Shown here in pieces: positions 19,497 to 28,788 of a DNA stretch of 64,000 nt (position 1 is the stretch's first letter; each line of letters starts with the position of its first letter). The notes under the pieces were generated by a model. It ran no database searches and was not told the DNA's origin. It was given only the letters and a program-made list of their open reading frames with translations. Both the position numbers and the translations under genes were made by a program. Source of the stretch: Vibrio spartinae. Lineage in GTDB: Bacteria > Pseudomonadota > Gammaproteobacteria > Enterobacterales > Vibrionaceae. Where the stretch lies: the NCBI RefSeq assembly GCF_024347135.1, contig NZ_AP024908.1, positions 992,001 to 1,056,000 on the forward strand, in the 5' to 3' direction.

Positions 19497-19545
19497 AGGA
19501 CACACACCATAAGTAAATCCATTCCTTGAGGTGCGTTTCCTGATT
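19497..19545. repeat. Short repeat ACACACCATAAGTAAATCC (copy 2)
   Basis: Near-identical to 15833-15890: GGACACACACCATAAGTAAA through CCTTGAGGTGCGTTTCCTGA, immediately upstream of the orphan immunity gene and left of structured-repeat copy 2. Confidence 0.65.
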
Positions 19546-19611
19546 ATTATTTCTTGATTATTTGCTTTTAATCTGTGTGTCCCATGACTACTCAAATGAA
19601 TCGCTGAAAGA

Positions 19612-19812
19612 AGAAAACCATTCCGGGAGAATGGTTAGGCTTTTCCGGGCAGGACGCCTGTAAAAGCCGGTTCTGGAAAGCACACGCCCAAGCCAAACAA
19701 AAAAGATTTTCTGGTTCGTCTTTCATCTCTGAAAGATGAACTGGCGCACAGAGCACTGATGCCTCTGAAACCGAAAAACGTAATTGTGCGTCATGCCTCG
19801 AAGTCAAAGGCG
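19612..19812. repeat. Dispersed structured repeat (copy 2)
   Basis: This copy has all four hairpins: CCATTC-CGGGA-GAATGG; GCTTTTCCGGGC paired to GCCTGTAAAAGC; CTGGTTCGTCTTTCA paired (with G-U) to TGAAAGATGAACTGG; and GGCGCACA paired to TGTGCGTC. The intact MNT-HEPN gene starts about 145 bp to the right. Confidence 0.85.
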
Positions 19813-19957
19813 ACAAGAATCACCAGACAAACCAATAAAACCGAACCCCGTCGCATTTCTCCCGGCTACCCATCTAAAACCATGACAAACAGTGTTTTTT
19901 GCCGCTCGCTTCTTTTATCCTATGGCGATTCAATCCACACAGACCGAATATCGCTTT

Positions 19958-20836
19958 ATGAAAACATCTCTCGACCATTTGCCCGAATCCAAACAGCACG
20001 AGCTTCAGAACATTTCAACCATTCTGCGCGATACGCTGGACGACTATCTTCAGGGCAAAACAGCGAGTAAAAGCGAGTTTCGCATCCTAAAAATCATCCT
20101 GTTCGGCAGCCATGCCAAAGGCACTTGGGTCAACGATCCGGTCAACGGCTATATCAGCGATTACGATATTTTGGTGATTGTGAACAAAGCCGCACTGGTT
20201 GAGGAAGATGTGGTCTGGCAACGCGCTAAAGAGCAGATCGACCGAAAAGTCACTTCCGCACCACTGGGATTGATTGTCCATGATTTGCAGGAAGTGAACG
20301 AACGGCTACAGCAAGGGCACTACTTTTTTAAGGATATCCGTGAAGAAGGGATTGAACTGTTTGCCGCCACACCGAAACCATTGGCCGAGCCGGGGGATTT
20401 AACCGAAGCAGAAAAGCAGGAAATTGCCCGTAAGCATTATGAACAGTGGTTCAAAAGCGCCAATGGTTTCTTTGATCATTTCCAGTTCAGTTTAGAAAAA
20501 GGGGATGAGAAAATTTCTGCATTCATGCTTCATCAAGTCACAGAAAGACTCTTTGCCTGTACCCTACTCACCTGCACCAATTATTTACCCAAGTCCCACA
20601 ATATCGAAAAACTGGGCAAACTATGCGCCCAAATCGATGCTGAATTTGCAACCATTTTCCCACTCGACAACAAATTCCACCGCCGCTGCTTCCGTCGCCT
20701 GCAACGCGCCTATATCGAAGCCCGCTATTCGGAGCATTACGAGATTACCGTGGAAGAATTGGCATATCTGGAGGGTGAAGTGCAGAAGCTGAAAGGATTG
20801 GTGGAACGGGTTTGTTTGGGGCGGACGCAGAGCTGA
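19958..20836 (+). CDS. Fused MNT-HEPN protein (nucleotidyltransferase plus HEPN)
   Basis: The N-terminal minimal nucleotidyltransferase domain carries IILFGSHAKG and SDYDILVIV, the GS-x(n)-DxD pattern. The C-terminal HEPN domain has the MLHQVTERLFACTLL helix and RRLQRAYIEARYSEHYEI. In separate-gene pairs, MNT enzymes neutralise HEPN toxins by adding nucleotides; here both are one polypeptide, so that role is only suggested. The ATG at 19958 aligns with the start of the second copy (MKTALDHLPE at 42822). It lies between a structured-repeat copy and the CDI locus, opposite in strand. Confidence 0.85.
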   Translation: MKTSLDHLPESKQHELQNISTILRDTLDDYLQGKTASKSEFRILKIILFGSHAKGTWVNDPVNGYISDYDILVIVNKAALVEEDVVWQRAKEQIDRKVTSAPLGLIVHDLQEVNERLQQGHYFFKDIREEGIELFAATPKPLAEPGDLTEAEKQEIARKHYEQWFKSANGFFDHFQFSLEKGDEKISAFMLHQVTERLFACTLLTCTNYLPKSHNIEKLGKLCAQIDAEFATIFPLDNKFHRRCFRRLQRAYIEARYSEHYEITVEELAYLEGEVQKLKGLVERVCLGRTQS

Positions 20837-20937
20837 AACCTGACGTGGTCTCAGCTTTGCATCCACTTTGAAGGATGGCTCACCCCATATCTGGATTTAT
20901 AAACATGGGCGTGATACCAGAATAATGAACAGTCTCT

Positions 20938-21378
20938 TCAGGAACCGTATTTATCGACGCATTTCTTCCACTCTTCCTCTGGTATATATTTTTCTTCTGC
21001 TTCTTCCAAACTCAATTCACTGACCCGTTTCATAAACAAGCCTGGCCAGGAATCATCTTCTGGTATATACGCAAAGTCCATCTTAAATTTACCAGCTTCT
21101 GTCAATGTCGCTTTAAAATGTGTCCAAGGCTCTTGTTTATACGGTTCAGTTTTTTGTAATAGTTCAGCCTTGCTAAGAATAAATAGCTCAACATCCTCTG
21201 GATTTTCACCAAACTTAAACCAAGAAATTGAGCTATCTTTTTTTAACTTAAACTCAGTTGTACAACCTTTTGATTTAGGAAAAATATCACCATAAAAATA
21301 AATCTCCGAGGCTGTATGAGGCATTATATTCCAAAGAGATCTTCCTATTTCTGCATATATTTTTTGGTCGTCTGTCAT
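20938..21378 (-). CDS. YezG/DUF600-type immunity protein
   Basis: This 146-aa acidic protein has the features of the YezG/DUF600 immunity family (IYAEIGRSLWNIMPHTASEI, WFKFGENPEDVELFI, WTHFKATL, and a C-terminal EEWKKCV). YezG-like proteins protect against toxins with the nuclease fold seen at the end of the adjacent CdiA. It overlaps the cdiA stop by 1 bp and is co-directional, so it is the cognate immunity gene. Confidence 0.8.
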   Translation of the reverse strand: MTDDQKIYAEIGRSLWNIMPHTASEIYFYGDIFPKSKGCTTEFKLKKDSSISWFKFGENPEDVELFILSKAELLQKTEPYKQEPWTHFKATLTEAGKFKMDFAYIPEDDSWPGLFMKRVSELSLEEAEEKYIPEEEWKKCVDKYGS

Positions 21379-24300
21379 TATTCACCTGTAGGAGTATTTT
21401 GCAGTATACGGGTAATTGTCTTACCACTGTTAGCCGAATACCTAACTTTAAAAGTATCAGGTCTCTTACTCTTACCTGAATATATCGGCTCTACCTTCAC
21501 TTTCACAGAGCCTCCTTTACCAAGAATATTACGCCATTGTGTTTCAAGTTTGTACCACTCACCACCAGAACCGTTTAATTTTCCATTCATGGGTACCAAA
21601 TTGATCCCCTCACCGGGACCACCAAACATAGAGGCAATCAAATGTCCACCGCAATCATCCGGGCTCCGACACTCTCGACCAGAAACTTTTTGCTGGTAAG
21701 TGTTACGATCCCAAGGATCTAATTTGAGATCTGCTTCCACCGAATTCACTCGTCCATCGGAATCAGTTTTATAACTATAACCATTTTCAAATTGATAGTG
21801 TGAATCTGGCTCCGGGTTGTTAGCCATCTTATTCCAATCACCTTTCACTCCCCGCTGTAAATTTATAGCTTGCTCTGTGTTATCTATGGCCCCTTGTGCA
21901 GCAGATTGTCCATCAAACTCCCCTTCAACAACCGACGACCCATTACCTCCCAAAGACTTCGGCACAGATTTACTATCAACAACGGCACTATCCAGCTTCC
22001 CACTCGCCTGCGCATACGACTGATATAGACCATCCATTTCTTGCTTCGACGCTTGAGTGATATCCACATCCCAAGCTTTTGCCGTGGCAATAAACTCCTC
22101 TTTGCTTAATTGCGCGACGCCTTTCTTACCCAATAACTGGGCGATATCTGCTCCTAAACTTGCAAGCCCGATTCCAGCTGAAGGGACTCCTGCCGCTGTA
22201 AATGCATTATCCCAGACTTCCTGAATTGCCCGCACTCGCTCACTGGTTGACGGATCCCGAATCATATCTGCCACACCCATAGTCGTGACATTGATCAATG
22301 CTCTCCCTAACGCATGATATTGTTCACGATCTGGACCGATAATGTCTGACATTCTGGATGTATTATCTTTCAGGAATTGAATGACTCTCGGATCCGTTCC
22401 CTGCTGTTGCAGCTTTTCAACAACGTAAGCCATTTTCTCAGAAGCCGCTGCTGGTGAATTAGCAACACCATCACCATAAGTCATCAGATAAGTGACATTA
22501 TCAAGCAACGCATTCATCTGCCCTAATGTCATCTCATTCAAACGAGGCTCGGACTGCACTAATTGGGAGAAATTTTTGTAACCGCCATCTCTGACAATCT
22601 CAAAATCTAATTGGCTTACCGGAACATCTTTAATGGTATTCCAGTTGTTCTGTGTCAGAACCGAACCATTACCAATATGGCTGTTCACATCTCCCGGATT
22701 CAGGTCACCCAGCCCGGCATGCTCCAGCGCAAAAGCAAAGTTATCCTCGGCATAGCCACCAATCAGGTCAGAATATTCCTCATTCAGTGACGAGCTTCCT
22801 TTGTCAGAGACGGCTCCCTGAGCAGTCAACCCATGTGTCACCTCATGGGCAAGCGTCCGCATATAAGCCTGAGCATTTTTCATAGCCGCATCGTTAATCA
22901 CGATATTGCTGCCGTTTTGCCCCATGTAATGCGCGCCCCCCATCGACTTATCGACAGCAATCACAAGCGCACTTTCTATACTGATATCGAAAACCTGTGC
23001 GTACGCCGCAGCGTAATCATTAATTGCCTGCTGTTTCTGGGCGGCCGTCGCTGTATTCAGATGATTCAGACGAACTGTAGACTCACCATTACGGCTGGCG
23101 ACCAGCATTTCAACATCAAGCTCTTTCTGAACAACATCGACATGCTCAAGCGCATTACTCAGTGTGACCGAATCCTCTAAAGCGATATCCACCAAAGATT
23201 TCCCAGCCAATTTGTTCCGCTGTATATCCTCAGCAATCTCATTCTGACCGGTCTCACTCAGCCACCGGTGGTCAACCGTGACATCAACGTTGCCCTGCTG
23301 ACGGTCCACTGAGTACAGGTCTTTCTCGGTATGCTCGACATCCCGGTTCAGACGCTCGGTATCATCACTGTGGTGTGTGTCCTCGATACGCAGCACGCCC
23401 TGTCCGACCGTCGCCAACGTTTTGCTCTTGTGATAACCGCTTTGATTGGTGTACTGATATCTCGATGAATTACGGGACGCGTCTATTTGAGTCGCACCAT
23501 CCTTATCCGGGCCGATACTGACACTCGAGCTGACACCTGCATTGCGGCTGCTGGTATAACCGGTATTACTCAGGTCGGTATAGCTCAACGTGTCTGTTTT
23601 CAGATTGAGCTTTCCTGCGTCACTGCCGTCTTCATTCACCGTCGCAATCGTCGCGCCCTTGATATCGGTATTACCACCCACGGTGATATTGGCATCACCG
23701 CCGGAAGTAATATGGGTCAGCACGGTTTCCCGGCTATGTGAACGCCCGTTTGAGAGGTTCACACCGCTATTCACGCCCTGTAAGTTCCCGGCATGGTCAA
23801 AACCGCTCACAGCACCGCCTTGACCGACATCCCCACCGGAGAGGCCCACTCCACCACTGACAGAGCCGCCGTGATTGGTGCTGCTGTAACGGTTCTGTAC
23901 CGAAGCCACATTCAGGTCACCGCCAACAGACATATCCAGTTGCTCATCTGCCGCAACGTCGGCACCGTTCACATCGGTATTACCGTCCGAGGTAATTTGA
24001 ATATGATCGCCACTCAACACACTGTTGGTGTGGGTCTGACTGTTAGATACAGTCTCATTGCGGCTATAGCTGGCATCAAGGTTAATCCCGCTGTTCGCCC
24101 CGAATAGCGTCACCGAAGCACCGACATGCGCGGACTCGCTGCCATTGGTGTTGCTGCTTTGCTCATCCGACGCCAGCAGGCTCACCTGATTGCCACTGAC
24201 AGCAAGGGTGTCATCCGCATGAATGACTGAGCCCTGAACCGTCGCTGACTGTCCGGCTTGGTGACCCGCCTCAATGGTGACATTCTGCCCCGACAATTGA

Positions 24301-27065
24301 GAGCCGACCGACGTCACCCGCTGTGACTGACTGTTTTGTTTGTCGGCATCAATATCCAGATGCAGCCCGGCATCAAAACCAAACGCCCCGGAAGTGATAC
24401 TGTTTACCGCAGCATGACTTTGTTTGTACAAGAGCGTGGTTTTTGAAGTGACATTCTCCGCAGCCAGCGCAATGCCAGCGGCATACCACGCTTCATCCCC
24501 CTTGAGGTCTGAGACAAGGTCTTGTAGTTCCTCGATATCCTCAAAATTAACCCCCGGCTTTTTCGCTGCATAGTCAGCTTGCAGCGTCGCCAGCGTACCT
24601 TGCAGTGACGCCAGTTGTTTTTTGTACTGTTGATAATCTTGCTTGGCCTGTTTCAGGGCTTTAGTTGCTTCCTGAACGCCTTTGACCGCCTTCGCCACTT
24701 CAACAGACTGATGCTGAACCACGAGACTGGCTGCAGCTTTAGCGTGAACTTCTTTACTCTGGGTCTGCTCGGTCTCTTTGGCTTCCTGTATCAGGATATT
24801 GTCTGCTGCCAAACTCAAATCACCTGCACCGCTGCCATCTTGGTCTGCCGCGATCCGGCTGCCCATCACCGTCAGGTCGTTGGCTGCACTGAGTGATACA
24901 TCATTGTTGGCAAGAACATTCGAGCCTGTCTGCGTCGTAGCTGTTGTCTGGTTATCCACCTGATCATAGGTCGCTTTACCAATTTGCAGCCGAATTTGAC
25001 CATCGGTAATTTGCAGCGCCGATTCGGGGTGACTCAGCATCTCAAAAATCGGTATATCCACACTGATTTTCTTATGCTGTGAGGTCTGGTGAATACGATT
25101 CTGTGCCGAACGAATATCCAGATGACCGGTATCCGCTTTCAAGACCGTATCTTCACCAGCGACGACATCGGAGCCCACCAGTGCGATACTGCCGCCCTGA
25201 ATGTTAACGTTGCCGTGTGAGGCGATCTGGCTGCCCTGTGCGGTACTGCTTTGCATCCCTTCGCGATCTGAGGACATCTCCATCAGATGTCCGCCACTGA
25301 GGAAGCTGCTCTTTTCATCCCACTGCTGAGTTTGGCGCAGGATGTTATCTGCGGTCACCAACACTTCATCCAGCGCCTGCATGTTGACATCACCACCGGC
25401 ACTGACGGTACTGGCGATCACCCCGATATCGTTACCGGAGTTGATATTGATATGGCTGGCCGCGATGGTGTTGGCACCTTCGAGCAGCGTCGCATCGTCC
25501 AGATTACCGCGGTTACTGCCACTCAGGCCGCCGAAGCCTTTTTTGATGGTCTGGTTGTATTCGTATTCACGGTACTGCTGCGCAGCCAGAATCACATCGC
25601 CGTCGGCACTGAGGTTGATAGTATCCCCGGCATTGAGGTTCGAGCCGACCACCTGAATATCACTGTCGCCACCGGCCAGCTTGGCTTTGGTATATTTTTG
25701 TGCCTTGATAGTGATCTCACCACCGGCGGCAATCGAGCTACCGCGGACGGTTTCTTTCAGGCTTTCATGAATAGTGGTTTTCGAACGGCCGAACGATTTT
25801 TTATGGGTATGCTTGGAATACGAATAATCGCTATCGTTTACCGCAAGGACATTGACATTACCTTTAGCCGTCAGTGTTGCATCATTGGTTGCGCTGATAT
25901 GTGCCCGGGACAATGTAATATCCTGCCCGGCGTTGACTTCTACATGGTTAGCCTGAGCCGATGCGCCCTGATGGCGAATCGATTGGGTAATATCAACCCC
26001 ACCATTTTGATAGAACACTCTGCGCTTATCCTTTTGGATTGCGCTAAATTCAACATTCTCTCCCGCATTGAGAGACAGATTATTCGCGGCCTGAAGCGCT
26101 GCGCCCTGATTGACGATATCTTTGCCGACACCAATAGTCAGGTCATTGCCGGCGCGTATTGAACCAAGCCTGCCCACATGTGTATCAACCCAGTCATCCA
26201 GATAGGTATCCGTTTGAAATTCGGTCGAATTGATGAGGCTGCCCTGAGCACTGGTTAGAGAGACATTATCACCGACAATCGTGCCACTTTTATTAATGAT
26301 ATTGCCTTGGGCGTCAACAGACAGTGTTGTATCGGCCTGAATATCACCGCGCTCATTGGCTAATGTCCCGGTGTTGATATCAACCCGGTTACCAGCCAGT
26401 AACGCACCATTTGAAATATCATTCACTCGTGCTTTCGCCAGATACAATCGAGGGGCTAATACTGTTTGTCCGCCGACTTCTGTATATTCATACCAGAGAA
26501 TGTCATGGGTTAAATTTGCCACCTGCTCGGCCGTCAGTGCATGACCGACCGTGAGCGCGAGTGATTGCTGCTCTTTGGCAGCGTTATCCATCAACTGCGC
26601 CATCTGCTCAGTATCACTTCCGACACTCTGATTCAGATAACGCTTTCCTGTTTGCTCAAAAATCATTTGAGTGATGATTCGTGTATCATAATACGCATCA
26701 CCGAGAAACTTCACTGCTTGAGCAGGATTATAATTCACCTGACTTCTGAAATAGTCCGACCCCAAAAATTGCGCTTTATCCGTAAAAATGGGATCAGTCT
26801 CTATGACATAGTGACTATCTGGCTCTGTTGAAATAATAAATAACTGATCAAGTCCCTGAGGCAAGAGCTCCGATGGCATCACCTGTCTGCCGTGACTTGT
26901 GGTGGGTTGTAAGACACCCGTTGTCGCGCCTGTCGGTTGAGCACTCATCGGTGGCGGAGTAACACCACCACTCATCACCGAGTTATTCGTTTGGGCAGCA
27001 TTGATCGTTAAATGATTGGTTGCAGTAATGGACGACTGAATATTCGACTGGGGGCCAATCGGCAC
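21378..27065 (-). CDS. CdiA-like haemagglutinin, 5'-truncated, with nuclease toxin C-terminus
   Basis: The 1895 residues shown are the distal part of a contact-dependent inhibition effector: a long run of FHA/haemagglutinin beta-helix repeats (about residues 1-1230), a conserved stalk (RIEDTHHSDDTERLNRDVEH), a pretoxin with a zincin-like HEVTH at about 1406 and a nearby EEYSD, and a C-terminal DNA/RNA non-specific endonuclease domain (DDCGGHLIASMFGGPGEGIN at about 1803, then W..LE..W). The start codon used is a GTG, but the frame stays open upstream to about 27121, where unrelated repeat R1 begins. The secretion signal, TPS domain and any cdiB are missing from the window, so export is unlikely. 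Confidence 0.85.
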   Translation of the reverse strand: MPIGPQSNIQSSITATNHLTINAAQTNNSVMSGGVTPPPMSAQPTGATTGVLQPTTSHGRQVMPSELLPQGLDQLFIISTEPDSHYVIETDPIFTDKAQFLGSDYFRSQVNYNPAQAVKFLGDAYYDTRIITQMIFEQTGKRYLNQSVGSDTEQMAQLMDNAAKEQQSLALTVGHALTAEQVANLTHDILWYEYTEVGGQTVLAPRLYLAKARVNDISNGALLAGNRVDINTGTLANERGDIQADTTLSVDAQGNIINKSGTIVGDNVSLTSAQGSLINSTEFQTDTYLDDWVDTHVGRLGSIRAGNDLTIGVGKDIVNQGAALQAANNLSLNAGENVEFSAIQKDKRRVFYQNGGVDITQSIRHQGASAQANHVEVNAGQDITLSRAHISATNDATLTAKGNVNVLAVNDSDYSYSKHTHKKSFGRSKTTIHESLKETVRGSSIAAGGEITIKAQKYTKAKLAGGDSDIQVVGSNLNAGDTINLSADGDVILAAQQYREYEYNQTIKKGFGGLSGSNRGNLDDATLLEGANTIAASHININSGNDIGVIASTVSAGGDVNMQALDEVLVTADNILRQTQQWDEKSSFLSGGHLMEMSSDREGMQSSTAQGSQIASHGNVNIQGGSIALVGSDVVAGEDTVLKADTGHLDIRSAQNRIHQTSQHKKISVDIPIFEMLSHPESALQITDGQIRLQIGKATYDQVDNQTTATTQTGSNVLANNDVSLSAANDLTVMGSRIAADQDGSGAGDLSLAADNILIQEAKETEQTQSKEVHAKAAASLVVQHQSVEVAKAVKGVQEATKALKQAKQDYQQYKKQLASLQGTLATLQADYAAKKPGVNFEDIEELQDLVSDLKGDEAWYAAGIALAAENVTSKTTLLYKQSHAAVNSITSGAFGFDAGLHLDIDADKQNSQSQRVTSVGSQLSGQNVTIEAGHQAGQSATVQGSVIHADDTLAVSGNQVSLLASDEQSSNTNGSESAHVGASVTLFGANSGINLDASYSRNETVSNSQTHTNSVLSGDHIQITSDGNTDVNGADVAADEQLDMSVGGDLNVASVQNRYSSTNHGGSVSGGVGLSGGDVGQGGAVSGFDHAGNLQGVNSGVNLSNGRSHSRETVLTHITSGGDANITVGGNTDIKGATIATVNEDGSDAGKLNLKTDTLSYTDLSNTGYTSSRNAGVSSSVSIGPDKDGATQIDASRNSSRYQYTNQSGYHKSKTLATVGQGVLRIEDTHHSDDTERLNRDVEHTEKDLYSVDRQQGNVDVTVDHRWLSETGQNEIAEDIQRNKLAGKSLVDIALEDSVTLSNALEHVDVVQKELDVEMLVASRNGESTVRLNHLNTATAAQKQQAINDYAAAYAQVFDISIESALVIAVDKSMGGAHYMGQNGSNIVINDAAMKNAQAYMRTLAHEVTHGLTAQGAVSDKGSSSLNEEYSDLIGGYAEDNFAFALEHAGLGDLNPGDVNSHIGNGSVLTQNNWNTIKDVPVSQLDFEIVRDGGYKNFSQLVQSEPRLNEMTLGQMNALLDNVTYLMTYGDGVANSPAAASEKMAYVVEKLQQQGTDPRVIQFLKDNTSRMSDIIGPDREQYHALGRALINVTTMGVADMIRDPSTSERVRAIQEVWDNAFTAAGVPSAGIGLASLGADIAQLLGKKGVAQLSKEEFIATAKAWDVDITQASKQEMDGLYQSYAQASGKLDSAVVDSKSVPKSLGGNGSSVVEGEFDGQSAAQGAIDNTEQAINLQRGVKGDWNKMANNPEPDSHYQFENGYSYKTDSDGRVNSVEADLKLDPWDRNTYQQKVSGRECRSPDDCGGHLIASMFGGPGEGINLVPMNGKLNGSGGEWYKLETQWRNILGKGGSVKVKVEPIYSGKSKRPDTFKVRYSANSGKTITRILQNTPTGE

Positions 27066-27117
27066 ATTTTCACGCGTTCCGATTCTTCGGTAATGGATGT
27101 CTTTTCCTTTACCACCA

Positions 27118-27596
27118 TTAGGATCAACGATGCTGCCTGTTCTGCTCGCTCGGAGCTGACCACCAGCAATTTCTTGTAATGTTCTGAAGGAGTATTGGTA
27201 TGCAGATTGATACCTCGCAGTTTCCTCTGGTCTGGACGCGATTCAACGCGCCGGGCACCGATCCCGAAGCCTCGCCTTTTGCCGAGTTCGAGGCATTACT
27301 CGCTCGCAAGAGCGCCTTTGTGCTGCTCAACGACGAGGGGCTTGATAAAGGCGATCACGAACATTCGCCGGATGAAATGAAACAAACATCGCGTTGGATG
27401 AAACGTAATAAAAGCGAGTTGAAAGCCTTTGTGAAAGCTGCGATCTACATCGAGCCGAATATCGCCAAGCGAATGGCAACGAAAGCGTTCGCCTCGGTAT
27501 ATGAGAAGTTCTGGGGTTATCCAATGCTCATGGTTGCCACCAAGGACGAAGCGCTGGCCCTGGCGCAGAAGTTTTTGTCAGACGAGACCTGAAAAA
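27118..27596. repeat. Long repeat R1, copy 2
   Basis: Matches 11956-12434 with only a few substitutions. Its left edge is the point where the cdiA reading frame loses homology, and its right edge joins a broken IS1182-type transposase. Confidence 0.95.
27200..27592 (+). CDS. Conserved small protein (copy 3, duplicate of 12037)
   Basis: This 130-aa protein differs from the 12037-12429 product at only two or three residues (for example DPEASP for DPETSP and FLSDET for FLADET). The upstream GAAGGAG and 75-bp leader are also duplicated. It is separated from the iron-uptake block, so it may lack its original promoter context. The function is unknown. Confidence 0.7.
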   Translation: MQIDTSQFPLVWTRFNAPGTDPEASPFAEFEALLARKSAFVLLNDEGLDKGDHEHSPDEMKQTSRWMKRNKSELKAFVKAAIYIEPNIAKRMATKAFASVYEKFWGYPMLMVATKDEALALAQKFLSDET

Positions 27597-27602
27597 TCCT
27601 TC

Positions 27603-27868
27603 CGTGATTGCCTGACAGGCACATAAAGGTGACATTATTGATGCAGGCTCGTTCAATCCGTCGGCTGGATAGATAGCATGCCGAGCGAGTAGGCGTAAAA
27701 TATAATTTTAAGCATGATCGAAGGAGGATAAGCGGCCGCGCCATGTTTCTCGTTATGGTAAAGCGCATCAAATGGAGATAAATCTAAGCGTTTATCGACG
27801 ATGTGAGAAATGGCGTACTCAATGGTTCCCGGAATTAATTGCTCATCGATGATGACAGGAACAAACAT
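27603..27868 (-). pseudogene. IS1182-type transposase remnant (5' part, frameshifted)
   Basis: From ATG 27868 the frame reads MFVPVIIDEQLIPGTIEYAI to IIFYAYSLGMLS, the N-terminus of IS1182-family transposases. The conserved continuation SSRRIERACINNVTFMCLSG is in another frame, showing a frameshift near 27670. Homology ends at about 27603 where repeat R1 begins. The catalytic part is missing. Confidence 0.8.
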
Positions 27869-28015
27869 GAGCTATTTACTTCACCGTCTTTGAGTACTTC
27901 GGAGTTTAATTCGGGAATAAACAATAAGTTATCATATGTGCTCCGTAGTGTTTTTAAAATTAATCGACTATAATCGCTAATATTTTAACTCCATCAACAA
28001 CTAGACTCCAAGAAT

Positions 28016-28645
28016 ATGAATGATTCAGACTATAAAGATTTTTTTGATAAATATATACTAGCATTAAATATCCCTTACTATTCCATATTTTTTCTTGATA
28101 CATTAACAACAACTCATGCGATTTCGAATATGTCTCATAAATGGTTAGATGAGTTTCTGGCTCTAAAAATGGATCTAAATAGCGACATCATCATTAAGTC
28201 ACACCATAAATTGACTCCCTTCATTTGGACTATTGGAGATATAAAAAATAGAAAGTTATTAAATTTAGCCACTAGCTATAACATTACAATGGCTGCAACT
28301 TTTATTATAAAATCAAAAACTAAAACCATTCTGTTTAATCTATACCCAGGGGATGATCGAGAAAAATTTCTTTCAATTTTTAATTCCCAAAAATCAAAAA
28401 TTCAGTTTGATTTACTTAGTTATTTTGATGATATTTTATTAGATGAATTTAATATTAAAATTTCTGATAGAGAATTAGATGTATTAAACTATCTTAAAAT
28501 AGGAAAGACAAATGAAGAAGTTGCTTTGATATTGGGAATAAAAGAGAGAACCGTAAGGTTTCACTGTCATAATATATTGGATAAATTCAATGCAAATTCG
28601 ATAAAATATGTAATATTTAAAGCGACTAAGTTAGGTATTATATAA
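28016..28645 (+). CDS. LuxR-type regulator with a non-standard autoinducer-binding domain
   Basis: This 209-aa protein has a C-terminal LuxR/FixJ helix-turn-helix (ISDRELDVLNYLKIGKTNEE followed by ILGIKERTVRFHCHNIL). The N-terminal region aligns to the autoinducer-binding fold: W43, F47 in place of the usual Tyr, D57 followed by Ile rather than Pro, and W71 in LTPFIW; the usual glycines near residue 95 are replaced (ATSYNITMAAT). Changes at these six pocket positions are typical of LuxR solos that sense non-AHL ligands. No luxI is nearby. It heads the AT-rich AfsA-type cluster, and a lux-box-like site follows it. It most likely senses the product of that cluster. Confidence 0.8.
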   Translation: MNDSDYKDFFDKYILALNIPYYSIFFLDTLTTTHAISNMSHKWLDEFLALKMDLNSDIIIKSHHKLTPFIWTIGDIKNRKLLNLATSYNITMAATFIIKSKTKTILFNLYPGDDREKFLSIFNSQKSKIQFDLLSYFDDILLDEFNIKISDRELDVLNYLKIGKTNEEVALILGIKERTVRFHCHNILDKFNANSIKYVIFKATKLGII

Positions 28646-28695
28646 ATGTTGGATTTTGAGTTCCTGCTTTTGTTCTTTGGTTAGAGTCATTTTCA

Positions 28696-28714
28696 TGGCT
28701 GTGAGCCATGATTC
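28696..28714 (+). terminator. Hairpin after the luxR-type gene
   Basis: TCATGGCT-GTG-AGCCATGA is a perfect 8-bp inverted repeat 50 bp after the stop codon. There is no clear U-run, so it may be a weak terminator or a protein-binding palindrome. Confidence 0.4.
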
Positions 28715-28788
28715 TCTGCTCGGATAAAATCAAGTATCTTCAATGATATGGGTATAATCATATTAAACATCTTTCTATTTTATCTTTA

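Noticed and set aside
27063..27065. GTG at 27065 as a genuine cdiA start
   Set aside because: The frame stays open upstream to the repeat junction and the protein lacks any signal or secretion domain; it is a truncated gene.
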